From BOKV01 sp041397525 (GTDB taxonomy: Bacteria; Pseudomonadota; Alphaproteobacteria; Rhizobiales; Rhizobiaceae), in assembly GCA_041397525.1 (NCBI GenBank), contig JAWKWL010000006.1, positions 186,001-250,000 of the forward strand: a stretch of DNA of 64,000 nt, given 5' to 3'. A program made the translations under genes and the position numbers. This document shows, one piece after another, positions 1 to 8,356 of the stretch (positions are counted from its first letter, which is position 1; each line of letters starts with the position of its first letter). Below the pieces are notes generated by a model, which did not search any database, was not told the origin of the DNA, and saw nothing but the letters and a program-made list of their open reading frames with translations.

Positions 1-1017
1 ATGCTTGGAGATGCCAAGGCGCGGCAATTGTGGGATCTCGCCGAAGAATCAAAACAGGCTGTGCGCGATCTCATTGCCCGTCACGATATCAATTGTGAAC
101 CGGTGCCGGGTATCATCCATGCCGACCATCGTGAGCGCTTTGTCGAACACAGCCGCGCTTACGCCGACAAGCTGAACACCCGCTACGGCTATCCGCATAT
201 CCGTTTTGTTGATCGCGACGAAATGCGCAGCATGATCGGCAGTCCCGGCTATTTCGGTGGAACGCTTGATACGGGTTCGTTCCATATCCATCCGTTGAAC
301 TATGCGCTGGGCCTGGCACGCGCTGCTGTAGACATGGGCGTCAGACTGCACGAACGCAGCGAGGTGCGCGAGATCAGGCGCGGAAGCAAGGTCACGGTGG
401 TGACGCAGCATGGAAGTGTCAGTGCCGACCAATGCATCATCGCCTGCAATGGATATCTGGGCGGGCTGGAAAAATCCGTGGCAGCGCGCGTCATGCCGAT
501 CAACAATTTCATCATTGCCACCGAGCCGCTTGGCGAAGAGCGGGCAAGGCAACTGATCTCCAACAATGCCGCAGTCGCCGACAGCCGCTTCGTCATCAAC
601 TATTTCAGGGTGTCTGGTGATCACCGGTTGCTGTTTGGCGGCGGCGAAAATTATGGCTACCGCTTCCCGTCAGACATTGCGGCTTTTGTCCGCCGACCGA
701 TGCTGAAAGTGTTTCCACAACTCAGCGACACGCGGATCACGCATGGTTGGGGAGGCACCCTGGCAATTACCGTCAACCGCTTGCCCGCATTCCGCAGAGT
801 TGAGGCAAACATCCTGTCGGCATCCGGATTTTCGGGACAAGGTGTGACGCTTGCCACCCTGGCCGGGCGGATCCTCAGTCAAGCGGTTCGCGGACAGATG
901 GAGCGCTTCGATGTGATGGCTGGGCTTCCATCCATGCCGTTTCCCGGGGGCGCTGCCCTGCGCTGGCCAATGCTCGTTCTGGCAATGACGTGGTTTTCGC
1001 TGCGGGACAGGCTGTGA
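1..1017 (+). CDS. FAD-dependent amine/amino-acid oxidase (DAO family), 5'-truncated by window edge
   Basis: The visible 338 residues are the C-terminal three quarters of a DAO-family flavin oxidase of the gamma-glutamylputrescine/sarcosine oxidase type. The N-terminal FAD-binding GxGxxG segment is absent, and aligning by eye with the related protein at 14373-15737 suggests about 100 residues lie upstream, so the ATG at position 1 is probably internal. Family-typical segments are visible: the LFGGGENYGY stretch, the late glycine-rich SGFSGQGVTLATLAGR motif that contacts FAD, and the usual C-terminal PFPGG. Such enzymes oxidise a C-N bond with release of H2O2, but the substrate (putrescine derivative or amino acid) cannot be fixed from sequence. 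It is followed after 106 bases by actR. Confidence 0.8.
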   Translation: MLGDAKARQLWDLAEESKQAVRDLIARHDINCEPVPGIIHADHRERFVEHSRAYADKLNTRYGYPHIRFVDRDEMRSMIGSPGYFGGTLDTGSFHIHPLNYALGLARAAVDMGVRLHERSEVREIRRGSKVTVVTQHGSVSADQCIIACNGYLGGLEKSVAARVMPINNFIIATEPLGEERARQLISNNAAVADSRFVINYFRVSGDHRLLFGGGENYGYRFPSDIAAFVRRPMLKVFPQLSDTRITHGWGGTLAITVNRLPAFRRVEANILSASGFSGQGVTLATLAGRILSQAVRGQMERFDVMAGLPSMPFPGGAALRWPMLVLAMTWFSLRDRL

Positions 1018-1123
1018 ATAACAAGCGTTGAACGCCGCAGCATTTACCCTTTCGCCTTGGCTGCTTTGACAAAAGGCTCCAACTGACACAAAAAGGGAGC
1101 AGACGGGAAAAAGGAAAAGCGAG

Positions 1124-1684
1124 ATGTCGGGTGAATTTGCCGCCGACACAGGCAATATGGAAGGCAAGAGCCTGTTGATTGTCGATGATGACCGGCCGTT
1201 CCTGACACGGCTGGCGCGCGCAATGGAGGGTCGCGGATTCGCGGTCGAGACGGCGGAAAGCGTCGCCGAGGGATTGGTTCGGGTTCGTGTTTCAGCGCCG
1301 GATTATGCCATTGTCGACATGCGATTGAACGATGGCAACGGCCTTGACGTGATCGAGGCAATCCGCGCGAGAAGGCCGGACTGCAAGGCAATCATCCTGA
1401 CCGGTTATGGCAACATCGCCACGGCGGTAACGGCGGTGAAGCTGGGAGCAATCGACTATCTTTCAAAGCCAGCAGATGCGGATGAAGTCTTTGCCGCATT
1501 GACGCGCTCACCCGATGACCGGGCCGAACCGCCGGAAAACCCGATGTCGGCGGATCGTGTTCGCTGGGAGCACATCCAGCGCGTCTATGAGATGTGTGAG
1601 CGCAATGTTTCGGAAACCGCGCGCCGCCTCAACATGCATCGCAGGACGCTGCAGCGCATTCTTGCCAAGCGCGCGCCAAAGTAA
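1124..1684 (+). CDS. actR: ActR/RegA/PrrA-type redox response regulator
   Basis: A 186-residue two-domain regulator. The receiver domain (about 16-125) has the acidic cluster DDD at 21-23, the phospho-acceptor Asp65 in IVDMRLND, the Thr in ILTGYG and the Lys in YLSKPAD. The C-terminal 50 residues form the Fis-like helix-turn-helix of the RegA/ActR family (NVSETARRLNMHRRTLQRIL), whose length and motif order match ActR of rhizobia. Family members work with the membrane histidine kinase ActS/RegB and control redox, acid tolerance, nitrogen and carbon genes. No kinase gene is visible next to it here; the upstream neighbour is a flavin oxidase. It converges on mmcB with a 3-base gap, a pairing typical of the order. 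Confidence 0.93.
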   Translation: MSGEFAADTGNMEGKSLLIVDDDRPFLTRLARAMEGRGFAVETAESVAEGLVRVRVSAPDYAIVDMRLNDGNGLDVIEAIRARRPDCKAIILTGYGNIATAVTAVKLGAIDYLSKPADADEVFAALTRSPDDRAEPPENPMSADRVRWEHIQRVYEMCERNVSETARRLNMHRRTLQRILAKRAPK

Positions 1685-1687
1685 GGC

Positions 1688-2206
1688 TTACGAACCGTCG
1701 ATACCGTCGAGGTTTTGCGGAAGCACCAGCCCGGATGCCTCGTGGTGTTGCAGCACCCGTTCAAGGCGCGCGGCGGCGGCTCTTGCAAACCGCAATGTAA
1801 GTGCCTTTCGGGTCGCGCCCGCTAGTGGTTCAATTTCTCCGTCACGAATTATTTCGGCTCCGTAACTGTCCGCAACGATAAAACCCTGATCCGGGGGGAA
1901 AATGTCGGCAGGGACATCGGGCAGGGTGGCGAAATAGAATTGATCGCAATAGCCGTGATAGTCCGGCCATTTGTTGTCAGCGCGAAAATCCTCGACGGAT
2001 GACTTGATCTCGATAATGGTGAAACGACCCTTGCGGTCCATCCCGATGAGATCGGCACGGCGCCCCGACGCCAGCGGCAGCTCGGCAACCAAAACCATGC
2101 CAGTCTGCGAAAAATGCCGGATCACGCCGCGCCTTATTTCCAGCGCACGCATTGACTGCCTGCCATCAACAAGCGGATTAGCGGGATCTACGTCAAGAAT
2201 CGGCAT
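1688..2206 (-). CDS. mmcB: MmcB-family DNA repair protein (PD-(D/E)XK-like)
   Basis: A 172-residue protein matching the alphaproteobacterial MmcB family. The central segment has the nuclease-fold signature: Asp in RRADLIGMD, then IIEIKSS (the E-x-K element), followed by the family-typical WPDYHGYCDQFYFA. MmcB is known from Caulobacter as a mitomycin-C-inducible DNA-repair factor. It lies tail to tail with actR. The DNA substrate and the activity are inferred from family membership only. Confidence 0.85.
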   Translation of the reverse strand: MPILDVDPANPLVDGRQSMRALEIRRGVIRHFSQTGMVLVAELPLASGRRADLIGMDRKGRFTIIEIKSSVEDFRADNKWPDYHGYCDQFYFATLPDVPADIFPPDQGFIVADSYGAEIIRDGEIEPLAGATRKALTLRFARAAAARLERVLQHHEASGLVLPQNLDGIDGS

Positions 2207-2268
2207 CCAGGAATGGTGCCACGCCGTTCATGGCGTGGCAACGCATTGTGCCGGGTTCATGCCTGGTC

Positions 2269-4422
2269 CTAAGCTTGCGCCTTGAACTCCAGCCGGCGGC
2301 TATGCAGTACCGGCTCGGTATAGCCGTTGGGTTGTTTCACACCCTCAAACACCAGATCGCACGCAGCCTTGAAGGCGATGCCATCAAATCCCGGCGCCAT
2401 CGGCTGATAGGCCGGGTCGCCGGAATTCTGCCGGTCCACAACTGCCGCCATTTCCTTCATCACGTCCATGACCAAGTCATGGCTGACTACATTGTGGCGC
2501 AGCCAGTTGGCGATATGCTGCGAGGAAATGCGCAAGGTGGCGCGGTCTTCCATCAGGCCGACATCGTTGATGTCGGGAACTTTCGAGCAGCCAACACCCT
2601 GATCGACCCAACGAACGACATAGCCGAGAATGCCTTGCGCATTGTTGCGAAGTTCTGCGATCTTGTCTTCCTCGGTCCAGTTTGGCCGCGTTGCCACCGG
2701 TACCGACAGGATGTCATCGAGGCTGGCTTTCGGGCGTGACTTCAGTTTCTCCTGCACCGATTTGACATTGACCTTGTGGTAGTGGGTCGCGTGCAGGGTT
2801 GCAGCTGTCGGCGAAGGCACCCAGGCGGTGTTGGCCCCTGCCCGGGGATGGCCAATCTTCTGTTCCAGCATGGCATGCATCATGTCGGGCATCGCCCACA
2901 TGCCCTTGCCGATCTGGGCATGGCCGGACAGTCCGCATTCCAGACCGGTATCAACATTCCAGTTTTCATAGGCCTGGATCCAGGCTGCCTGTTTCATGTC
3001 GCCCTTGCGGATCATCGGGCCTGCCTCCATCGACGTGTGCATTTCGTCGCCGGTGCGGTCGAGGAAGCCGGTATTGATGAAGACCACGCGGTCCTTCGCG
3101 GCGCGGATGCATTCCTTCAGATTTACCGTGGTGCGGCGCTCCTCATCCATGATCCCCATCTTGATGGTGTTCGGGGCCATGCCGAGCGCTTGCTCGACGC
3201 GGGTGAAAATCTCCGCGGCAAAGGCCACTTCCTCCGGCCCGTGCATCTTCGGCTTCACGACATACATGGAGCCCGCCTGTGAATTTGCCCGGCGTCCGTT
3301 CGCGCCGATGTCATGCAATGCAATTGCTGCCGTCATCATGGCGTCCATGATGCCCTCGGGAATTTCCGATCCATCCGCCAGCAGGATGGCGGGGTTGGTC
3401 ATGAGATGCCCGACATTGCGCACCAGCATCAGTGAACGGCCCTTGAGCGATGCCGGTTTGCCGTCTGCACCCGTGTAGGCGATGTCTTCATTCATGCTGC
3501 GCGTGACGGTCTTGCCGCCCTTTTCGAATGTATCTTCCAGATTGCCCTTCATCAGGCCGAGCCAGTTGCGGTAGACCAGCGTCTTGTCCTGCGCATCGAC
3601 GGCGGCCACTGAATCCTCGCAGTCCATGATGGTGGTCAGCGCCGATTCCAGAATGACATCGGAAATTCCGGCCGGATCGGTCTTGCCGATGGCGCCGGAC
3701 GGGTCAATGATGATCCTCGCATGCATGCCGTTACGCACCACGATTACCGATGCGGGGCCGGCCGCATCGCCGGTGTGGCCGATAAATTGCGTACCATCTT
3801 CGAGACCGGTTTGCCCGGATACGGTTTCCGCGACCAGCTTGCCGCTTTCGACACGAAGTGCCGTGACAGCTGCCCATTTTGCACCAGCGAGCGGTGCACT
3901 CTCATCGAGGAATGACTTGGCCCAGGCAATCACACGGCCACCGCGTTCGGGATCATAGCCTCCCCCCATTGGCTTGTCGCCAAGCGCATCGGTGCCATAG
4001 AGCGCATCATAGAGCGAACCCCAGCGTGCATTGGCGGCATTGAGGGCGAAACGCGCATTCATGATCGGCACCACCAACTGCGGCCCGGCAATGCTGGCGA
4101 TTTCGGGATCGACGTTCTGCGTGGATACCGAGAACGCCGGGCCTTCGGGGACGAGGTAGCTGATTTCCTTCAGAAACGCCTTGTAAACGGCCATGTCGGA
4201 GGGGGCGCCATTGGCACGGTACCAATGGTCGAGCTTTTCCTGCAACTGGTCACGACGCGCCAGCAAGGCCCGGTTCTTCGGCGCCAGGTCATTGACGATT
4301 GCTGCAAAGGCGTTCCAGAAATGTCCCGCTTCCACTCCTGCGCCCGGCAGGGCCTGGTTGGTGATGAAGTCGTGGAGTTCGGTGTCGACCTTCAAGCCGG
4401 CAATCTCGATGCGCTGTGCCAT
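2269..4422 (-). CDS. glcB: Malate synthase G
   Basis: A 717-residue protein, full length for the monomeric malate synthase G family (E. coli GlcB is 723). It condenses glyoxylate with acetyl-CoA to malate in the cytoplasm, feeding the glyoxylate shunt and glycolate use. Visible features include the MEDSVAAVDAQDK acid-metal region near 290-305, MNEDIAYTGADG after it, and the C-terminal lid with AWVPSPTAATLHATHYH. The start ATG is the natural one, matching the family N-terminus. No isocitrate lyase gene is adjacent. Confidence 0.97.
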   Translation of the reverse strand: MAQRIEIAGLKVDTELHDFITNQALPGAGVEAGHFWNAFAAIVNDLAPKNRALLARRDQLQEKLDHWYRANGAPSDMAVYKAFLKEISYLVPEGPAFSVSTQNVDPEIASIAGPQLVVPIMNARFALNAANARWGSLYDALYGTDALGDKPMGGGYDPERGGRVIAWAKSFLDESAPLAGAKWAAVTALRVESGKLVAETVSGQTGLEDGTQFIGHTGDAAGPASVIVVRNGMHARIIIDPSGAIGKTDPAGISDVILESALTTIMDCEDSVAAVDAQDKTLVYRNWLGLMKGNLEDTFEKGGKTVTRSMNEDIAYTGADGKPASLKGRSLMLVRNVGHLMTNPAILLADGSEIPEGIMDAMMTAAIALHDIGANGRRANSQAGSMYVVKPKMHGPEEVAFAAEIFTRVEQALGMAPNTIKMGIMDEERRTTVNLKECIRAAKDRVVFINTGFLDRTGDEMHTSMEAGPMIRKGDMKQAAWIQAYENWNVDTGLECGLSGHAQIGKGMWAMPDMMHAMLEQKIGHPRAGANTAWVPSPTAATLHATHYHKVNVKSVQEKLKSRPKASLDDILSVPVATRPNWTEEDKIAELRNNAQGILGYVVRWVDQGVGCSKVPDINDVGLMEDRATLRISSQHIANWLRHNVVSHDLVMDVMKEMAAVVDRQNSGDPAYQPMAPGFDGIAFKAACDLVFEGVKQPNGYTEPVLHSRRLEFKAQA

Positions 4423-4554
4423 TCAATGCCCTTCCAGTGTGATTTCCTCAGGCGGTCGGCTTTGCCGACACGCGATCATGCAAACACCTAGCGATTTGGC
4501 CGGGCATGTCAATTCTGCCTTGGGTGAAGGCCTCGCATGGTTCTGATACAAGAA

Positions 4555-4574
4555 CGCCGGGGTTCTCCCCGGCG
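4555..4574 (-). terminator. GC-rich hairpin, likely terminator of the YeeE operon
   Basis: A perfect 8-bp stem (CGCCGGGG / CCCCGGCG) with a 4-base loop lies about 30 bases downstream of the stop of the minus-strand sulfur-transporter gene and upstream of malate synthase. Read on the minus strand it is followed by GTTCTTGT, a poor T tract, so termination may be incomplete. Confidence 0.5.
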
Positions 4575-4605
4575 CTGTTTCATTCTGTCAAGCACGGTGA
4601 CCGGA

Positions 4606-5040
4606 TCACGCTGCCCGCAATTGTTGCGCTCGCATGTTGCGGAAGGTTCGGGTCACGAGGATGCCGGTCATCATGGCTGCAACGAAGATGAAGGCTTCGA
4701 TGCGTCCGGTGCCGAGGGCTGGAATCGCGCCACCGGGACAGAAGCCGGAAATACCCCAGCCAATACCAAACGCAGTGGAACCCAGCACAAGCGGCGCATC
4801 AATGACCTTGTTGCCCGGCAGGTTGAATTCGCGTTCGAATACCGGGCGTGAATTGCGCAACACAAAGCGATAGCCGATCATGGCAGTCAGCATGGCTGCC
4901 AGCATCACGAATATCAAACTTGGGTCCCAACTGCCTGCGACGTCGAAAAAGCCGATGACCTTTGCCGGATTGGCCATGCCCGATAATACAATGCCGGTGC
5001 CAAAAACAAGGCCGATGAGGAAAGCCGAAACGAGTTTCAT
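4606..5040 (-). CDS. YeeE/YedE-family half-transporter, second half (DUF6691 type)
   Basis: A 144-residue membrane protein with about four hydrophobic segments, beginning MKLVSAFLIGLVFGTGIVLSGM and containing the family signature GFCPGGAIPALGTGR with its cysteine. It represents one half of a split YeeE/YedE (sulfur-compound or thiosulfate transport) protein; the other half is the gene 9 bases upstream. The RBS-like GAGGTGATT precedes the ATG. Split YeeE pairs next to BigR-type regulators are known in alphaproteobacteria, where they belong to sulfide/persulfide handling. The transported species is inferred. Confidence 0.85.
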   Translation of the reverse strand: MKLVSAFLIGLVFGTGIVLSGMANPAKVIGFFDVAGSWDPSLIFVMLAAMLTAMIGYRFVLRNSRPVFEREFNLPGNKVIDAPLVLGSTAFGIGWGISGFCPGGAIPALGTGRIEAFIFVAAMMTGILVTRTFRNMRAQQLRAA

Positions 5041-5049
5041 CCAATCACC

Positions 5050-5475
5050 TCACAAAATAATGACGTGGCGAACCACGTAGACGGTGACAAAGGTCGTCAC
5101 CATGAAGACTGCAGTTGCAGCGATCGAGCGTCGCGACAGGCGGGCCATCCCGCACACTCCATGTCCGGATGTGCATCCGGAACTATAGGTGACGCCGGCA
5201 CCAACGATCAGTCCGCCGACAATCATTCCAAGCGTTGATGCCGGCACATCGAAGGGTGCCGGAGTACCGGTAACGACCATGTATCCGACAGGGGCCAGTA
5301 TCGCGCCCGCAAGAAAAGCCGCACGCCAGGCCCAATCGCTGGCCAAGGGCGGAATGATGCCGCCAAGGATTCCGGTCATGCCGGCAATCCGCCCATGCAG
5401 GCCCATGAGCAGGACAGCCGCCAAACCGATCAGGATGCCGCCGATGGTGGATTCGATGGGTGTGAATTCAGTCAA
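5050..5475 (-). CDS. YeeE/YedE-family half-transporter, first half
   Basis: About 141 residues with several membrane segments and the family's cysteine motif SSGCTSGHGVCGMARLS near the C-terminus, which in YeeE/TsuA-type proteins lines the path for thiosulfate. I chose a TTG start at 5475 because a strong Shine-Dalgarno (GGAGGG, 5482-5487) sits 6-7 bases upstream; a longer frame to 5541 would swallow this site and add a non-hydrophobic tail foreign to the family. It is first in a two-gene operon and divergent from the BigR-like regulator. Confidence 0.85.
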   Translation of the reverse strand: MTEFTPIESTIGGILIGLAAVLLMGLHGRIAGMTGILGGIIPPLASDWAWRAAFLAGAILAPVGYMVVTGTPAPFDVPASTLGMIVGGLIVGAGVTYSSGCTSGHGVCGMARLSRRSIAATAVFMVTTFVTVYVVRHVIIL

Positions 5476-5609
5476 AAAAGTCCCTCCAGACTTGTGTTTG
5501 GTACTTTGCTGGCCAACCGTCGGGTTGGAGAATGCCGTCACGCCTCCAGCTGTTCATGCCGATAATCCTCATGCCGGGTGCATGAGGGTATTTCCGGCAT
5601 TGCAATTTA

Positions 5610-5625
5610 ATTAGAGATAACTAAT
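5610..5625. promoter_or_regulatory. Operator-like palindrome for the BigR-type regulator
   Basis: ATTAG-N6-CTAAT is a perfect inverted repeat in an AT-rich patch 11 bases upstream of the regulator's ATG, in the divergent region between it and the YeeE operon. ArsR-family BigR/SqrR repressors bind AT-rich dyads of this kind, so autoregulation and control of the sulfur transporter are likely. Confidence 0.6.
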
Positions 5626-5635
5626 ATATCAAGCC

Positions 5636-5953
5636 ATGAACATCGCCGAACTCGAAAACAATGCGGAACGGGCAGCGGACCTGCTGGGGGCAATGGCCAA
5701 TCCCAGGCGGCTGATGGTGCTGTGCAAATTGCTCGAAGGCGAGAAAAGCGTGAACACGCTTGCCGACAGTGTCGGCCTCAGCCAATCGGCATTGTCACAA
5801 CATCTGGCGAAACTGCGCGAGAAGGGCCTGGTTTCGACCCGGCGTGATGCCCAGACCATCTTTTACGGGCTGGCCAGCGAAGAAGTGCGTGGCATCCTCT
5901 CCACCTTGTACGGGCTTTACTGCGAACCGGATGTCCTGCGCGCCAAGGCGTGA
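5636..5953 (+). CDS. bigR: BigR/SqrR-type ArsR-family persulfide sensor
   Basis: A 105-residue winged-helix repressor of the ArsR superfamily. The helix-turn-helix is SVGLSQSALSQHLAKLREKGLV. Two cysteines, Cys30 (in MVLCKLLEGE) and Cys96 (in LYCEPD), are 66 residues apart, the same spacing as the redox cysteine pair of SqrR and BigR that forms a tetrasulfide bridge on exposure to sulfane sulfur. The metal-ligand motif of classical ArsR/SmtB (CVC) is absent. It is divergent from the YeeE pair and has an AT-rich palindrome directly upstream, so it probably represses these genes until reactive sulfur accumulates. Confidence 0.85.
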   Translation: MNIAELENNAERAADLLGAMANPRRLMVLCKLLEGEKSVNTLADSVGLSQSALSQHLAKLREKGLVSTRRDAQTIFYGLASEEVRGILSTLYGLYCEPDVLRAKA

Positions 5954-6034
5954 AGTCGCGGCGAAATCCACAAACGACGTCTGACGCTTCACTTCAAGCC
6001 TGACTGTCGGAGCTTGCCAGTTGAACCTTCCCAG

Positions 6035-6062
6035 TTGAACCGGGACAGGATTGATACCATAT
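6035..6062 (+). promoter_or_regulatory. RpoH (sigma-32)-type promoter of hsp20
   Basis: TTGAA at 6035-6039 is separated by 17 bases from CCATAT at 6057-6062, which fits the rhizobial RpoH consensus (CTTGAA-N17-CCATAT-like). It lies about 105 bases upstream of the hsp20 ATG. A near-copy of the -35 region (CCAGTTGAACC-like) occurs 14 bases earlier. The remaining leader (about 95 bases) is GC-rich and could fold, but I see no convincing ROSE thermometer. Confidence 0.6.
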
Positions 6063-6166
6063 TCCCAATGCGAAGTGCTGCTAGCGGGCTTCGTTGTGTG
6101 TTGCCGCGGGGCTGACCGGAAACGGATGCCCCTGGGTTGAGGCCCAAGGAACCGGGAAGGCGTAAA

Positions 6167-6595
6167 ATGACCAGGATTGCAGGATTTTCCAGTCCCCTGC
6201 TTTTGGGTTTCGACGAGTTGGAGCGAATGCTTGACCGCGTGTCGAAATCAACGAGCGACGGATATCCGCCCTACAATATTGAACGCGTGAAGGCATCGGG
6301 CGACCGCCCGGAGACGCTTTGCATCATCCTTGCCGTTGCGGGGTTCAGCGAAGACGAACTCGATATCACCATCGAACAGAACCAGTTGACGGTTCGCGGA
6401 AGACAGAACGAAGAGCCGGAAAGGGAGTTCCTGCATCGCGGCATTGCGGCGCGCCAATTCCAGCGCAGTTTCGTTCTGGCTGAAGGAATAGAGACGGCTG
6501 GAGCAACACTGTCAAACGGCCTGCTCACGATCAGCCTTGTACGGCTCCAGCCGGAGCGGGTTGTTCGCAAGATATCGATCAGTTCTAAGGAGTAG
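6167..6595 (+). CDS. Hsp20/alpha-crystallin small heat-shock protein (IbpA-like)
   Basis: 142 residues with an alpha-crystallin domain from about 35 to 130: PYNIERVKASGDRPETLCIILAVAGF is split by the expected beta strands, and GLLTISLVR with a C-terminal I-x-I-like KISIS tail completes the fold. These ATP-independent holdases bind unfolding proteins during heat stress. The ATG at 6167 has GGGAAGG upstream; an earlier TTG in frame lacks support. The RpoH-like promoter upstream fits its role. It overlaps the ribosome-binding site of the DUF1150 gene, forming a two-gene operon common in Hyphomicrobiales. Confidence 0.93.
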   Translation: MTRIAGFSSPLLLGFDELERMLDRVSKSTSDGYPPYNIERVKASGDRPETLCIILAVAGFSEDELDITIEQNQLTVRGRQNEEPEREFLHRGIAARQFQRSFVLAEGIETAGATLSNGLLTISLVRLQPERVVRKISISSKE

Positions 6596-6599
6596 CAAC

Positions 6600-6857
6600 A
6601 TGCGTCACGAACCAGCAATATCCGTCATGACTGCAGACGAACTCGCCAGCCTCGGCGCAGGCAAGATTGCCTACTTGCGCCAGATTTCAGGAAAGGAAAT
6701 TGCCGAGGCATTCCCCAATTCCATGGAAATCGCACCCGATGCTCTTGTCTGGGCGCTGTTTGCGGCTGATGGCACACCTCTTGCGCTTGCCGATGACGCG
6801 GGTGGCGCACTATCGATGGCTTTCACCAACGACCTGATACCGGTCGCAATCCACTGA
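6600..6857 (+). CDS. DUF1150 family protein
   Basis: 85 residues, matching the small alphaproteobacterial DUF1150 family that regularly follows hsp20 genes. The start ATG at 6600 has AAGGAG (6588-6593) overlapping the hsp20 stop, so translation is probably coupled. Recognisable core: AYLRQISGKEIAEAFP and ALFAADGTPLALADD. No enzymatic motif is visible; function is unknown, although co-transcription suggests a stress-related role. Confidence 0.85.
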   Translation: MRHEPAISVMTADELASLGAGKIAYLRQISGKEIAEAFPNSMEIAPDALVWALFAADGTPLALADDAGGALSMAFTNDLIPVAIH

Positions 6858-6920
6858 AAAACGCGGGCGCCGGCCTCGCCGTTTCCTGATGGCAATGCTC
6901 CCCGTCTCGGATGCCCCGTC

Positions 6921-7385
6921 TCAGGCAGCGTTGGATGTCTGTGTGTGGGACAGAAGCGCATAGAGCGCGTTGGCGTCCGCTGTGTCGCGCAATTTTGCAA
7001 CCGTTTCCGGTTCACGCAGAATGCGCGCGATGCGGGCCAGCGCCTTGAGGTGGTCGGCACCAGCGCCTTCGGGGGCAAGCAGAAGACAGACAAGATCAAC
7101 AGGCTGGTCATCCAGCGCCTCAAAATCAATCGGCTTTTCCAGCCGCGCGAAAATCGCGGAGATATGAGCCAGACCCGGGAGTTTGCCATGCGGGATGGCG
7201 ATGCCGTTGCCAACACCGGTTGAACCCAGCCGCTCGCGCTGCAGCAGTGTGTCGAATATCTGGCGCGCGGGGATGCCGGTGCTTTCCTCTGCCTTCTCGG
7301 ACAGGTCCTGAAGCAACTGGCGCTTAGAGCTGGATTTCATGGAAGGGAGAATGTTCTCCACCCCCAGAAGATCACCTAGATCCAT
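6921..7385 (-). CDS. ptsN: Nitrogen-regulatory PTS protein EIIA(Ntr)
   Basis: A 154-residue EIIA domain of the fructose/mannitol type. The phosphorylatable histidine is His66 in GNGIAIPHGKLPG, preceded by the typical RERLGSTGVGNG. EIIA(Ntr) is phosphorylated by HPr/NPr and acts as a regulator (potassium, carbon and nitrogen balance, PHB, envelope stress) instead of a sugar transporter. It sits at the end of the rpoN-hpf-ptsN block, the classical location. The HPr and HPrK partners are encoded at the right end of this same window. Confidence 0.95.
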   Translation of the reverse strand: MDLGDLLGVENILPSMKSSSKRQLLQDLSEKAEESTGIPARQIFDTLLQRERLGSTGVGNGIAIPHGKLPGLAHISAIFARLEKPIDFEALDDQPVDLVCLLLAPEGAGADHLKALARIARILREPETVAKLRDTADANALYALLSHTQTSNAA

Positions 7386-7436
7386 TTTCGTTTCCTTTCA
7401 GGGCCAATCAGAACAAGGCCCGGAAGCCGGTATTCG

Positions 7437-8012
7437 TCATCCCTTTTTGGATGCGGTCGGGTTGATCCAGCCGATATTTCCGTCTGGTCGACGATAGACA
7501 ACGTTGGTATCGCCGCTGGCGGCGTTGGTGAACACGATTACCGGCCTGTCGGTCAGGTCAAGTTGCATGACAGCCTGCGCAACACTCTGGGTGGCGACCT
7601 GTGTCAGCGACTCGGCGATGATGACCGGATTGTAGTCCTCCGGCAGTTCTTCTTCTTCGTCCGGAGCCTCGACTACCGAATAGCTGGCTTCTGCCAGGAC
7701 GCGGGCGGCAGCGGGCGCGTGATGATCCTTCAGGCGGCGCTTGTAGCGGCGCAGGCGTTTTTCGATGCGTTCGGCTGCATCATCGAAACAGCTCTGCGCG
7801 TCGTGACCGCGTGCCGTGGCCTGCAACACCACCCCCGTATCAAGGTGAATTGCCAGATCGCTTTCAAACGCATTTCCGGATTTTTCAATGGTGGCATGGC
7901 CGCTATAGCCACCGTCAAAATATTTGCCAACTGCGTCGTTGATCCGGTCCTCGATCCTCTGGCTGAGGGATTCGCCAATGTTCATGTGTTTGCCGGAGAT
8001 TCGCAGAGTCAT
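7437..8012 (-). CDS. hpf: Long-form ribosome hibernation-promoting factor HPF/RaiA
   Basis: 191 residues from the ATG at 8012 (MTLRISGKHMNIGESL); a longer frame to 8060 adds residues that do not fit the family. The N-terminal sigma-54-modulation/RaiA domain (about 1-100) is followed by an acidic linker (EAPDEEEELPED) and the C-terminal dimerisation domain (about 130-190, with PVIVFTNAASGDTNVVYRRPDGNIGWI). Long-form HPF dimers join two 70S ribosomes into inactive 100S particles in stationary phase. It lies between rpoN and ptsN. Confidence 0.93.
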   Translation of the reverse strand: MTLRISGKHMNIGESLSQRIEDRINDAVGKYFDGGYSGHATIEKSGNAFESDLAIHLDTGVVLQATARGHDAQSCFDDAAERIEKRLRRYKRRLKDHHAPAAARVLAEASYSVVEAPDEEEELPEDYNPVIIAESLTQVATQSVAQAVMQLDLTDRPVIVFTNAASGDTNVVYRRPDGNIGWINPTASKKG

Positions 8013-8356
8013 GGGAAGGAAACACCTTTTTGTGTTGTTCGATTTGCAAAGATCCCGCACCAGCCATCAAGCCAGCGACTCACCGGAGAATAACCCGGCG
8101 GGACAAGATGATACAATGTTTCAGCTTTGCCTGCTGCACAGTTTGTTGAAGCCGGTAGCGTCAGGGCGAGGTTCAAGCCGTGACCGGATGATGCTTTCCT
8201 TGTCGCTCATCAACGGCACTGGCTGGCCGCATGATCTTCGGAGACTACCAAGGTCGATGCCAATTTTGGTGCCAATGTCGGACCATTACCCTGCGTTTCC
8301 GGCGCGCTTCTATTGATGGTCAGGGTCAATGTCAAGGCTGCGCTCGCATCCCGTGT
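8013..8356. other. Intergenic region between rpoN and hpf
   Basis: 344 bases without a convincing gene. It should carry the hpf promoter on the minus strand and the end of rpoN transcription. A TTGGCAC-like element at 8255-8273 resembles a sigma-54 site but has the wrong spacing. I see no strong terminator and no other structure. Confidence 0.5.

Noticed and set aside
8255..8273. TTGGCAC/TTGGCA element on the minus strand upstream of hpf, resembling a sigma-54 promoter
   Set aside because: The distance between GG and GC is one base too long (11 instead of 10) for a functional -24/-12 promoter; the stretch is also partly self-complementary by chance.
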